Made by a program: the position numbers and the translations under genes
Source: Gossypium raimondii
Taxonomy: Eukaryota > Streptophyta > Magnoliopsida > Malvales > Malvaceae
Assembly (NCBI RefSeq): GCF_025698545.1
Contig: NC_068569.1
Coordinates: forward strand, 11,036,001-11,100,000
Direction: 5' to 3'
Length of the DNA stretch: 64,000 nt
Part shown: piece by piece, positions 1 to 10,719 of the stretch
Layout of the letters: the number at the start of each line of letters is the position of its first letter
Numbering within the stretch: position 1 is the first letter of the stretch
The notes under the pieces: generated by a model
Seen by the model: only the letters and a program-made list of their open reading frames with translations
Database searches by the model: none
Told to the model about the DNA's origin: nothing

Positions 1-148
1 TGGGAGTGTCCAAAATGTCGGCCGGTATGCTACTGCATCCCTTGTTCTCGTGATCGCGGCTTTCGTGAGTCCGTGAAGGGAACATTAATTTCTCGATGTT
101 TTCTGGGAAATTAAACCAATGCGTAAATGTGTCGGCGACGGCGCTCAT
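1..148 (-). CDS. HSP17.4-CIII: class III cytosolic small heat-shock protein, N-terminal part (cut by window edge)
   Basis: Reading the minus strand from the ATG at 148-146 gives 49 codons with no stop up to the window edge. The protein starts MSAVADTFTHWFNFPENIEK and ends IPADILDTP. Class III plant small HSPs (Arabidopsis HSP17.4, At1g54050) start MSAVA..., have an LPEAIEKLI-like segment, and then IP-DIL-SPKEY leading into the alpha-crystallin domain, so the match covers the whole visible part. Small HSPs of this class are ATP-independent holdase chaperones of cytosol and nucleus that bind unfolding proteins during heat stress. Only the variable N-terminal arm is visible; the alpha-crystallin domain lies to the left of the window. 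A TATA box and a heat-shock element lie upstream in the right orientation, which supports this start. Confidence 0.85.
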   Translation of the reverse strand, partial: MSAVADTFTHWFNFPENIEKLMFPSRTHESRDHENKGCSSIPADILDTP

Positions 149-269
149 TTTTCAAATCGATGTTGGAGACTAGAAGGGAAGAGAAAAATGCAGGGACCTT
201 GGGACGTGAAAGACGAAACAGCTTCCAAAGGATGAATTTTCTGCTTGACTAGTGAGAAAAAGCGGTGAG

Positions 270-340
270 GGAACCGAGTATATAGAAGAGGAGAAGAAAA
301 ATCTGGACAAATCTCAAGTATTTTGGAATCTTCTCGTGCT
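270..340 (-). promoter_or_regulatory. core promoter of the small HSP gene: TATA box and heat-shock element
   Basis: TATATA at 279-284 lies about 130 bases upstream of the HSP ATG on the minus strand. About 45 bases further upstream, GAATCTTC at 326-333 fits the GAAnnTTC core bound by heat-shock factors. TATA plus HSE in this order is the usual layout of plant small HSP promoters. The two motifs are seen; heat control is inferred. Confidence 0.55.
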
Positions 341-2310
341 TACACGCGTCCTTTGTTGTGTGATACCGTGACGTGATGCTCTGACGCTGCCACGTAACCT
401 GCATATCATTTTGTATTTGATTAATGTATTCTTTTGGGTGAATGGGTTGATCCACTTCCTTATTTGGGCTTCTCTTTTATTTAATCCAAGATTAGGGCCC
501 AAAATAAATAAGCCCAAATCCGGAAAGTAACAAAATCTTTAGTCCTCTCTAAAAAAAAAATGAAAAACTTGGAGGAAAAAGTTAATATATTAATGAACAA
601 ATAATTAGGTGCTTATTCTTCTTTCTTTTACTTGATTTTGTGAATTCCCCCTGGGAAGGTTTTTAACCGAGAATATATTCGTTTTGGCTTGAATGATTAA
701 AAAAGTAAGGTAAGAATGATTAGTAAAAGTGCACATGACGTAAATCAGTGATATGATCTTCAAATATATTTGTTGAAAAAAGCACATGATGGATGGATGG
801 ATCCAAATGCTGAATCTTGTTAGAGATTTCCAACCCCAAATACGTGCCATGCAAAATTCTACCCTATGGCCTATATAATATAGGCAGGCAAGGTACTGCA
901 TCAATCTTTTTTAGAAATTATATTACTGGACTGGACCACTATTCTCCCACAATCGGGGGGGACCGCTAAGTTATATTTCGGACTAATTAAGATTTGTTGT
1001 ATTACTCTCAATTTACTGCATTTTCCCTTTTAATTATAAATACTAATATGAAATTTATTAAAGAAACAGAAGTGAAATTATAATTTACTTTCTCATTTGT
1101 TTTTGTTCACTAAAACTTGTGCGGTAAGGTGATAAATGAAGAAGAGGCTGGCAGCTGGTATTTCGACATTGTGATTTGACGCTGTCTGAGGGCTCCATTC
1201 ATTCATCAAACACTTGCATTAAGCTAACGCCTGAAAACAGATGATGCCACTGCCTCAAGTTGTTACTGACACGTTATTTTTAAATGTTATTTTTGGATAT
1301 ATTTGAAAATACTATATCTTTTAAGAAATGAAAGGTTTTTGAAAATATGGGATTTATGTGCTGACCGCTTACCAACCAACAGATTGTTTTGTAATTAATG
1401 ATAGAACAGAGAAACCACCATTGCCCTACTATGATTCTATCTTCCATTCTTCCCCCTCCCAATTTTATTATCACCTCTACTCCATTTACGTACAAGTTTG
1501 TTTGATAATAATGTTACATCATTATATATCATGTGAATTTTGAGAGTCTTCTTCATCAAGTAGATCCTTTATATGATTCCACCATACAAGTAGTACTAGT
1601 AGTAAGATTTAAGCTAATACCCATTTCTATAATCTGTTTATGTTTTTTTTTTATAATGCGGTATAAATAATAAATTTAAATATTCATTATTCTGTTGAAT
1701 TATTTTCTTATCTTAATCGTATTTAATATTCATGTACAAATAAAATATCTTCATATGCTATTTATTTTGTTATTCTTTTAGTTATGTAAGAGCATTAAAA
1801 CTGTTTTATATTCAAAGCGAGGATGAAACCCTTAATCGCTGTTAGTGTATAAGGTAAGTTAGGTTGTTAGCAATTTGCTATATAAATTGGTATACTGTTA
1901 ATAGAGTTAGTTAGCAGCAATTAGTCACTCGTTCATGTATATAAGTTCTACTCCATCAAATAATACTAGAATATTCATTCATATCCACTCAGTATTTCAT
2001 TATTTCTTACTTACTAACAATCGCTAATTAATGTAAGAGAAACTATTACCATCTCATCTCTAATCCCAGTATATATTGCTATTTATTATTTAAGATATTT
2101 TTGTATTATTTTAAATATCAAAGGTTAGTAAAAGAAAAGATTGGCCACACCAAATGCCGAAAAGGGGCAACTGGATTTTGCACCAAATATCTCATTCTTA
2201 GCTGGTATAATATAATATCAAACAGTGGGCCAAGCACGTATTTGCTAATTGCAATGTTTTTCTTACATGTCTCGGTCTTTGTCGGGTCTGCCCAGGGTCC
2301 CTCTTCCTTC
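341..2310. other. intergenic, divergent promoter space between HSP and SAUR
   Basis: No gene is recognised in about 2 kb. Two TCP/site II-like motifs, GGGCCCA at 495-501 and AGCCCA at 511-516, lie roughly 350 bases upstream of the HSP start. The rest is AT-rich and the reading frames are short and of random composition. Confidence 0.5.
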
Positions 2311-2313
2311 TTT

Positions 2314-2319
2314 TATATA
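2314..2319 (+). promoter_or_regulatory. TATA box of the SAUR gene
   Basis: TATATA lies in a pyrimidine-rich stretch about 145 bases before the SAUR ATG, a normal distance for an intronless plant gene with a short leader. Confidence 0.5.
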
Positions 2320-2462
2320 CCATCCTTCATCCCTACTTCTCTGCAAATTCCAACCCCCAAAACCAGCACCCTTTTTTTTTTTGCTTTAGTAGTCTCTCTT
2401 TTACATTCCAAAACTAGGCAAGTTAAATCATTTAGCAAAAGATACTGCAGGTATAGCTAGCA

Positions 2463-2885
2463 ATGGCGAAATTTGGGAAGCTAACGAAGCTCAAGTCTGC
2501 AATAAAGAGGTGGCCGTCTTTAACGAAGCTGACCCGTAGCAGCAGTGCCATAGCGGCTGCAGCAGAACCCGAAGGGAAGTCGGTTCCAAAGGGACTTCAT
2601 GCAGTTTACGTCGGCAAGTCGCGGCGGAGGTACCTGGTAGGTTCCGAAATCATGTGCCACCCGTTGTTCCAGGAGCTGATTGATCGATCCTCTGGTGGTA
2701 TGGATGATGATGGTGATGATGATCACGATCACTATCATTATGATGATGATGATAATGATGGTGGTGGCCATGAAGTTGTGGTTTCTTGTGAGGTTGTCTT
2801 GTTTGAACACTTGCTTTGGATGCTTGAGAACGATGGGGCTCAATTGGGGTCCATGGAAGAGCTGGTTGAGTTCTACACTTGCTAA
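2463..2885 (+). CDS. SAUR-like auxin-responsive protein (SAUR76/77/78 type)
   Basis: Single-exon gene of 140 residues. The start MAKFGKLTKLKSAIKRWPSL, the segment VPKGLHAVYVGKSRRRYLV, and the end CEVVLFEHLLWMLEN...ELVEFYTC are diagnostic of the SAUR76/77/78 subgroup (Arabidopsis At5g20820, At1g17345, At1g72430). SAURs promote cell expansion, in many cases by inhibiting PP2C-D phosphatases and so activating plasma-membrane proton pumps; this subgroup has been linked to auxin-ethylene cross-talk. The odd part is an acidic, His-rich stretch at about residues 79-102 (Asp, His, Tyr, Asn, Gly), coded by imperfect GAT/CAT triplet repeats, that splits the SAUR core between HPLFQELIDRS and the following beta strand. 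The frame stays open through it, so the gene looks intact. The ATG is the first in frame and follows the TATA box at 2314. Confidence 0.92.
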   Translation: MAKFGKLTKLKSAIKRWPSLTKLTRSSSAIAAAAEPEGKSVPKGLHAVYVGKSRRRYLVGSEIMCHPLFQELIDRSSGGMDDDGDDDHDHYHYDDDDNDGGGHEVVVSCEVVLFEHLLWMLENDGAQLGSMEELVEFYTC

Positions 2886-4840
2886 CAAAAACAAAAAAAA
2901 CAACATCTTTAAAGCTCTGTCAAAAGTTGTAAAACATAAATCTATATTTATATATATTGAGGCATCGAAAGGAGAAGAAAAAAAACAACCATATTATAAA
3001 AAAAATTCAGTACATTAGGCAGTTGATTTAGTTTTTGTGTGTTCTTTCGAGAAGATGATATTATTACTTCGAGATGTGTTGTTCATCAAGAGCTCCACTG
3101 TGAACACTTTTTTCCTTCTTTTTTCCTTTTATATTGCTTGACATGAAGTGTTACTGTCATATAATTACAACCAAAATGGTTGAGAAATGGAAATTTGGCT
3201 TTTCTTCTATTATATCTTTCTTTTTCTTTTTTTTGTCCATCTCATGGAACCCTAAATAAATAACTATTGCAAAAGTTAGTTTTGGTTATGGCCCTAATTT
3301 TCTATTAATAGTCCAATTGTAGTTAAAAGGATTGAATGTGCAAAAAGGGAAAAAAAATCAGCAAGTGGGGTTGGCATCGATCAAGCTCACGTTAGCATGA
3401 TGCTAGGATAGCTTTAAAAGAGTCCTCTACAGTCGTTTTCTCCACAACTGTCCTAATTAAAATCAAGTTGAGTCAATGCAATGCAGAGAGTGAAGAACAT
3501 GGTATAGTCTTGATAGATGTTGATGGTGAGGAAAGTCCTGCCCATGTATGATGTACTTCAGTTTTTTATTTGGTCCCCCATAAAACCAGATCTCCTTCAA
3601 GATTTGCTCAGAAGACGGAATCTTTAAGGATATATATGTATATGTCAACATTAACAGGCAGCTCTGTAATGGCTAGCTTCTGTATTTACTTGGTATTGTT
3701 GGCGGATATGCAGTAGCAGCTAGGAATCTGCAGTGAAAGTCTGGTTTTACGCTCTATATATCAAGCTTAGTGGGAACATGGAGCAGATGGAATACTTATT
3801 TTTCTTTACTAAGTTAATTTCCTTATTTTCGGATCTGTATTTTTGAGGCAAAGTATAATGTTTTAAGTTTTAAGCAGCGAGTCAATGTTGGTATAATTCA
3901 CGTTAATTCACCTTTATTACACTATAAGTATAAGACAACAATTCGGTTGGTTGGCATAATGTTTTCCCTGCAAATTGAAAATTTTGTGGGGTAACCTGTC
4001 CTCGGAAGTTGACAGCGTATTAGAGGATTATATGATTTAAATTTCACTCTTCTTTTTTGAATGTAAAGTTCAAACAATTAATACGTTTAGTGTGAGTCGA
4101 ACCTAAGCCACTAATATACGAATGAATGTTTCTTTTAAAAGCAAAAAAATGATAGAGTAATTAAAGATGCTTTGGTATCATATTTGATCTTTTTAATACA
4201 ATAATATTTAAAATTATCTATAATCTTTTTTTCAATTTTAAAACACTAACCATAATATTGATACCAATTAAAGTAAGAAAAACAAATTTTAACTCCAAGT
4301 AATTAGCTAAACAAAATGAACTGAAAGGAAAACGGAAATGAAGAGAAATCTCCCACCCCTTTTCTTTATCCTTCTCGGTGTCCAACCAATCTTACTGTAA
4401 ATACCCAAAAACATCAATCTATTTCATATCTATACCTTCATAGTTCATATCTAAAAAACATAGATGATAGGAAGAAACTATGAATCTATTTAACCATATA
4501 TGAACTAGTAAATCTACATTATTTTTATTAAAATAGAAATTCCAAGATATTCTTCCATAGTAGAAGCTCAAGAGATCTGATATGAGAGACGGACTAAAAG
4601 ATGGAAAGTTTCTCTAGTCTTGAGAGAGCAAAACTTAATAGCCTCAATCTCATCAACTAAAGGGAAAGACAAAATATAGAGTCGGATCCATATGTTAGTT
4701 TACTTTAAATATAAACCACACAACACCCGGCAATATGTTATATTTGGTAGAAATTTGTCTTTTAATTTATGTATAATTCAACACATATATCCATTTTAAA
4801 AGAATCAAATACTCGATAAAAAAAACACATTAATATTAAT
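2886..4840. other. intergenic AT-rich DNA 3' of SAUR
   Basis: About 2 kb with no recognisable gene. The first few hundred bases are presumably SAUR 3' UTR and terminator. Minus-strand frames such as that at 3463-3651 have no family resemblance. No tRNA or other structured RNA was seen. Confidence 0.45.
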
Positions 4841-4904
4841 ATATTGTGGCATATAATTTCATCAACACTAAAAACTGCAACAGCAACTTGCATGATCTCA
4901 TTGT

Positions 4905-5890
4905 TTCAGACCAATTCCATTATATTTGGTTGCCTGTAATAGCCATTCCATTCCAGGCTAATTCGGCGTGCGACAGTGAAACTGTAGTTTGGTTCATGGA
5001 ATGGCCATTCGACCGAGTGGGTTTTTATTCCTCAAATATTTTTTCCCCAAAAACCAAAAAGATCACATATGACATTACCAAACCTACAGAAAATAACACA
5101 AAACCCATATAAGCTTGAAAAGCTAAAAACGTTTTGCCAAAAAAAGAACGGAGGAGAGAGAAAATACCTTGTGCTTTGGTTTAAGAGACTTGCATGGGTT
5201 TTTTGACCTTAAAATTTATGAAGGGAGAAGAGAAGAATGGAGAGAGAAACACATCTCCAACCCAGCTCAAAGAAAAACGATGGCAAAAAGGATTCCTAAA
5301 TTATTTTTGACTAATTTAAAGTGTAGATCTACGATTACATGGGCTGATTCAGAGAAAATTAATTAGAGAAACAGAGAGAAGGGATTAAGATCGTTCTCCA
5401 AAGGATTTTTCTTATGAACAAAGACATCGATGGACGGTGGCAGGCGGCAGCTGTTACGGAGGAGGACTGTCGGATTCTGGAAAGGATGCACTTTCTTACG
5501 AGTGTTCATGTTTTTAATACAGAGAGACGGAGAGAACTTGGGGCGTGGGGGTAATTAGAGAGAAAAAGAACGTTAAAAATGATTAAAACAAAGAAAAAAA
5601 AATCACTACATTAAATATATGTTTAATAAATCGAACACAACTATTTATATAACTGTTGAATACTATAACTAAAATGTATAAATAATTTATTATAAGTTTA
5701 TTTTATTAATAAATGTAATGCTTTTAATATATTAAAAAAGATTCTAAATAAAATATTGTTATTTTATCTCTACTGTATAATATTATTTCACCCAACCATA
5801 TTTATTGTATTTAATCAGCTAAATAACATAATATCAAATATTTTTTGTTCTATTTTTATTTTATTCCATTTCAACAAAACAAAGGTAGAG
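4905..5890. mobile_element. possible degenerate non-autonomous DNA transposon
   Basis: The left part holds the phrase AGCCATTCCATTCC near 4942 and its rough inverse GGAATGGCCATTC near 4998. The right part near 5865 has TTCCATTTCAACAAAAC. Paired GGAATGG/CCATTCC blocks next to TTTGGTTG-like edges are common at the ends of short plant DNA transposons. In between are purine-rich sequence, short open frames and AT-rich filler. I could not define exact ends or a target duplication. Confidence 0.25.
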
Positions 5891-6480
5891 TGAGTGAGTT
5901 AATCCACTAGGTACTAAAGACATAAGATTGCAGGTCCAGATCATGGCTGCAGAACCAGCTGTTAAAATACTGATACTGATGCCAGAGTCAATTCATGGCG
6001 GCATTTGGACGTCGCATTTATCTCGAGTACGGTCAAATCATTCATGTTCCCTTCTTTGTCTCTACTCTCAAAGCTCCACAAAAGCTAGCCATATCCAGGG
6101 AACACCGGCCATGTTACAGATCAGTGTGCGCTTTACCATGGGCTGCCCCGCCCTGCCTTCACCCAACTCATCCTTCCCCAGTTTTGCCGCAAAGTTTTCT
6201 TTTGATTTTTTGCCTCTTCCTAGGTAAAATAGTCAGCCATGATATCCTTTTATATATATTTATTTATTTATTTCTCAACAGGATGGATTGTTGCACTCTC
6301 ATGAATCATTGAATTGTACCAATATTAGGCAGATTCATGATGTGATTTTGGTCAAAAAGAAAATCTCCCCCAATTGCTTTACATTTATTTTTCATTAACA
6401 TAATGTCAAAATGTATAATTTTATCTTTTTTAGAACTTTGTTTTCATATATGTTATATCAATTATGTAATTAATGGTCGA
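5891..6480. other. intergenic; overlapping short open frames, not recognised
   Basis: Two overlapping plus-strand frames (5928-6227 and 5995-6312, 99 and 105 codons) occur in a locally less AT-rich patch. Neither protein resembles anything I know, and Ser/Pro/Leu-rich composition is what frame-shifted noncoding DNA often gives. I do not call a gene here. Confidence 0.3.
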
Positions 6481-6484
6481 TTCT

Positions 6485-7065
6485 TCATTGTTTTTGAAAA
6501 GTACTTTTGAAGTACTTTTAAAAATTTGGTTTAAAATTTGAGTATTTAGCATTGTTGTCAAAAAGTACTTTTGAGAAATAAAATGTCAATTTTAGACATG
6601 TTATTATTAAGTAACAAATATGCATTTAAATAATATTTAAATTAGTTAATATTATTATATTTTAGTAAGAATATAAAAAATTATTATAACTTGTTGTTAA
6701 TATTTTAATATATGAAATATAAATTTTAAATATTTTTAAGCAATAAATATTAATTATTTATAAAATTTTATTAGAATATATAAACTATATTTTAAATATT
6801 TAAATATAACCATTAAATATTTGTAATTACTATTTTAAAAATATTTTTTAAAATTAATGATTTTAACACAATTATAATTAAGCACCAAGAACAAAAATAA
6901 AAATATCATGTTATTGGAGGAGTGAAAAAGTAATTAAGTACCAAAAGAATTTTTAGGAGAGGAAAAGTTTTAGAGCTCCCAAAAGCAGCTTGTTCTTCAC
7001 AGTTTTTCTTTCGAAAGTGTTTTTAAAATTAAAAATATTTTTTTAAACAAGGCCCTAAGACAAAG
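6485..7065. mobile_element. probable non-autonomous TIR element (MITE-like)
   Basis: The left side carries repeated AAAAGTACTTTTGAAGTACTTTT-like blocks (about 6497-6520 and 6565). The right side carries GAGCTCCCAAAAGCAGCTTG, CGAAAGTGTTTTTAAAA and finally AAACAAGGCCCTAAG at about 7045-7060. Short plant MITEs with AAAAGTGCTTTT cores and a GGCCTTGTTT end have this layout. The interior is extremely AT-rich. Ends are approximate and no clear target duplication was found. Confidence 0.4.
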
Positions 7066-7839
7066 AATAAATAAATCACTTTAATATTGAAAAGTATATG
7101 TATCATGTTTATTATATATTTTTTATATAAATGCTTATTATGATTTTATATTTATTAAATATATCGTGTATTTTTTATTGTATTCATAGAACTAGATTTT
7201 AGTTTACGTGTAGCTAAATTCCGAAAAGAAGCCTCAACTTTGAACAAAAAGGTGAAAAGATGCCTTAACCTTTTTGGCAGAACCAAAGTACAACTTGATA
7301 GGTTGAAAAATGGAGATTAGTTTGACGTATACATGTTTGCTCATTGCTCAATTTCCAAGAGGATGCCGTAATATTTGTACCTGATTATTTTTATTAATAT
7401 AGTTATTTTTAGGATTTAAATTTACGTTTTTTTATTGAAAATGTAATATATTTTACTATTACACTAAATTATTTATTAATAATACTTTACGCACATACAC
7501 TTCTTCTCCTCTTAACACTATAATGCATCTTATTATTTTTATCAAATAATTTAATATCAATACCAAGATTTTATTACTGCACTAATGACTTAATCCACAT
7601 AATTATCTTTTTATCGATAATGTTTGTAAGTAAATATTTATCATCCTTGGTGACTTAGGAAGATAAGCTTTTAAAACTTATTTGTTTATAAAATGATTAA
7701 GCCCAAAAGATTAATAATTTTTATTTTTATGATAAATAATGACTTATTTTCTTAAAGATTTTCTCTGTGTGAAAAAAAAAAAGAAAAAGAACATTGAATT
7801 CCCCCTGAGGCCTATTAAAGTGTAAAAGTGTGAGCGTAA

Positions 7840-7880
7840 ACCCAAAATAAAGGCCCGTTTCTTCAAACTAATCGGCCCAA
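7840..7880. promoter_or_regulatory. site II (TGGGCC/T)-type elements upstream of the CIA30 gene
   Basis: AGGCCCG at 7851-7857 and GGCCCA at 7874-7879 lie about 215-240 bases before the CIA30 ATG. Site II motifs of this type are bound by TCP factors and are common in promoters of nuclear genes for mitochondrial proteins, which fits the neighbouring gene. Motifs are seen; function is inferred. Confidence 0.4.
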
Positions 7881-8092
7881 ATAGTGGGGGAAAATTGGAG
7901 TAAATGGAAAGTAAAAGATGTTTCTGATTTCTTTGTTTACAACTGTGACGATGAACAGTGACAGACGCCGCTACTGAAACAGCGTTAGCTATTTCGATTT
8001 GGCTTACTTCAATCCAAATCATTATAAAAATTTCACTACTTTTTTGTTTGGATTCTTAAATTTTTGAAATTTGTTTGAGAATTTAGGAAGAA

Positions 8093-10719
8093 ATGTCAAG
8101 GTTTCGCGGGATATGGCAAGCTTCCCTGAATGCAACCAAGAAAGGTAAAAAAAGAACTTTCGATTATTAATTTCATCAATCTGTTTATTTTTCATTTCTT
8201 AAATAAAAAATAGTTCGACCCCTTTCCTTTTTTTTCCCCCCTTGCTAATTGATTTCAGATTATGTTTTTTTTTAAACAAAATGAAGCTCTGACATGGAAT
8301 GTTGATGATTGGATCCCTCCCGCTGAAAAATACATATTCAGTTTCAGTTCAAAAGAGGAGCTCAAGAAATGGCATCTTTATTCTGATGCTGAATTTGGAG
8401 GTAACTCTTAAAACGCTCTTCAAAATTCTTTTTCTTATCATGTTCTTTTATAAATGAATTTTTTGCAATATTTTCCTAATAATTTTACTTTCCAGGGTTG
8501 TCGTCGGCTTCATTGGAGATCAAAGACGATGCTAATAAATCAAGTGGTAATAGTCAAAATAGTTTTAATGTTAGATTTTTTTGTTTAGTATATTTGTGTG
8601 TGTGAGTCAATTAGGGTTCACTGAAAAGGCTCCCCTTTGATGATTTTGTGCAAATAATTTAATTTGGCATCCATGATATCGATACACTTCTCACCATTGA
8701 CTGCTTCATGTTTTTTTTTTTTAATTGCTGATTACGGATAACATTTATTGTAAGGAGTTTTCTCTGGGAATCTTTCCCGGGATGTAACTGAAGGTACAAA
8801 ATGGAACATAACTAGGAGCGGCTTTTGTGGAATGCGGTCTAAGAAGGTGAACAAGAATTCCAGCTTTTTTACCTGCTATAAATCATCTGAAGTAAATTCT
8901 GGAGTTTCCTGATCGTAATGGTTTAGTTATTTTTGTGGCATCAATCTTGGATAGTGTCAATTTTTCATGCCATCATCAAGTCCTTAGTGCAGACTGTAGA
9001 TACTAGATAGGTGGATGTTCCTTTTGTGACTTATATTATATGGAATTATGGAAGAATCTCGAAAGACTGTTTAGCTTTATGAATATTGTATAAAAGCTTG
9101 TTTTCAAACTTGCTCTTTCAAGTGCACCTTTTGAAGTGATAATAGTCTCTGTAGGAATGTGTGTCGAGCCTATCACTTGATGGGCCGTCTTCTGCTTGTT
9201 TTGTTAAACTCGCTCTTAATATGTATCGAGCCTATCATGCATTTGTTTTCCTATTTCTTATTCCTTTCTTTAATCCATTGTTTCTATTTTCTTCAGGCTG
9301 CTCCAACGCTTGTGATACGTCACATAAAAACATTAATACTAGCAAACCCCTTCATGAGCTTAGTGTTTAGGATGTTATTTTCGGAACTTAGGCTATGTTT
9401 TCCCTTTCTTAATCACTTCATGGAGTTAAATGTCTATCTATTTCTATAGCATGTGCAAGGTTTTACTTCTACTTTGTTTTAAGTGAGTTAATATCATTCA
9501 AACTTTGGGTTTCTTTTGAAGAGATCCAATGTAGAAATTTACCTTCTCTTGCATCTTCATAAATAGAACAGAATATTTTCACTTATTGTAGTGGCACCAT
9601 AAATTAAAGTTCTTCTTTTGCAATATCCGTTTGCTTTTAGTGACATTTTTTCTTTCATTCGTATATATGCAGTTTGATGGCTTCATTGATTTGGAAGCAT
9701 ATGATACAATAGCATTAAGGATTAAAGGAGATGGGAGATGTTATATATCTACAGTGAGTTGTTCTCATTATATTGAACTAAAGTTGTAAACAGATATCTA
9801 AGGCTTCTACTTATGTTGTTTCTATCTGTTTTGACTTGTTTGAATTATATATAACGAAAGTATTCTATTGAATCTTATAAACTTATATGCAGATCTATAC
9901 AGAAAATTGGGTGAATTCACCTGGACAGATGGAAGATAATTCATGGCAATCTTTTGTTTTTGTTCCCAAAGACAACTGGTACATTGCAAAGGTAAAACTC
10001 TCGTATTCTTAGCAATTGACGTTACTGGTTTCTGCTCATGGGATGTATTTCAAAATATAACTGGACCCTTGAACATATGTTTATAGTGGTCATACAGAAA
10101 ATAAGTAGAATGCTGTTAGATAAATGGCTATAAAAGAAACCGAAATCATGGCACATATTTTCTTGTTATTTATTGTTACATTCTACCTGATAAGGGTTCA
10201 CACTTCACATGTCAAACAAACAACTGTTTACATTTTCTGTTATGCCTCTCGACTCTCAGCATCTCGAAATCCACTTGCGATATGAAAGAGTGTAAATGTC
10301 ATGTTTTAGGCTTCTATAGGTCGGGATGGTTTCAATTTGTTTGGTCACATCCCTTGTGAAATGTTATTATCTTGTGGAGGTGTTCAACTCTAGTGGCTAA
10401 CACATATCTAGACGTGGGGTATGAGGGTATGATTCGTCAACTATATGAAACTAGAAATTGAGCACATCCATATCGGATATATACCCGAAACAGATTTTGG
10501 TGCATGATTTGTATTACGTTGCACTTGCAGATACCCCTGGATCACTATTTGCCAACATGGAGAGGAAATGTGATAGAAGCAAAATTGGAGATGAATCCAT
10601 CTCGTATACTGGGGATGTCTCTATCAGTTAATGCAGATGGTGGTGTCCCTGGTGCTAATTCTGGGCCTGGTGATTTCAAATTGGAAATTGATTGGATTAA
10701 AGCCCTCCGTACACAATGA
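8093..10719 (+). CDS. complex I intermediate-associated protein 30 (CIA30) family protein
   Basis: Seven exons join in frame: 8093-8144, 8287-8400, 8496-8546, 8755-8846, 9673-9753, 9893-9991, 10531-10719, all with GT/AG borders, giving 225 residues, about the length of Arabidopsis At1g17350/At1g72420. It starts [20 protein letters not shown] and ends [12 protein letters not shown]. Recognisable CIA30 segments are [17 protein letters not shown] (about 42-58), [40 protein letters not shown] and a final [10 protein letters not shown]. The CIA30 domain is a galactose-binding-like beta sandwich and fills residues 30-222. The fungal and animal founders (CIA30/NDUFAF1) are assembly factors for mitochondrial complex I; the plant function is inferred. 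No strong presequence is visible. No stop, frameshift or non-canonical splice site was found. The next gene, a J-protein, follows on the same strand 2.2 kb downstream. Confidence 0.93.

Noticed and set aside
249-904. Overlapping short minus-strand open frames at the left end
   Set aside because: They lie in the HSP promoter, overlap each other in different frames and show no protein family features. The real HSP frame is at 1-148.
2520-2906. Minus-strand frame with a poly-isoleucine/valine run
   Set aside because: It is the antisense shadow of the GAT triplet repeat in the SAUR gene.
5928-6312. Two overlapping frames of about 100 codons
   Set aside because: No domain, no codon-use or conservation clue; two frames open in the same less AT-rich patch suggests chance.
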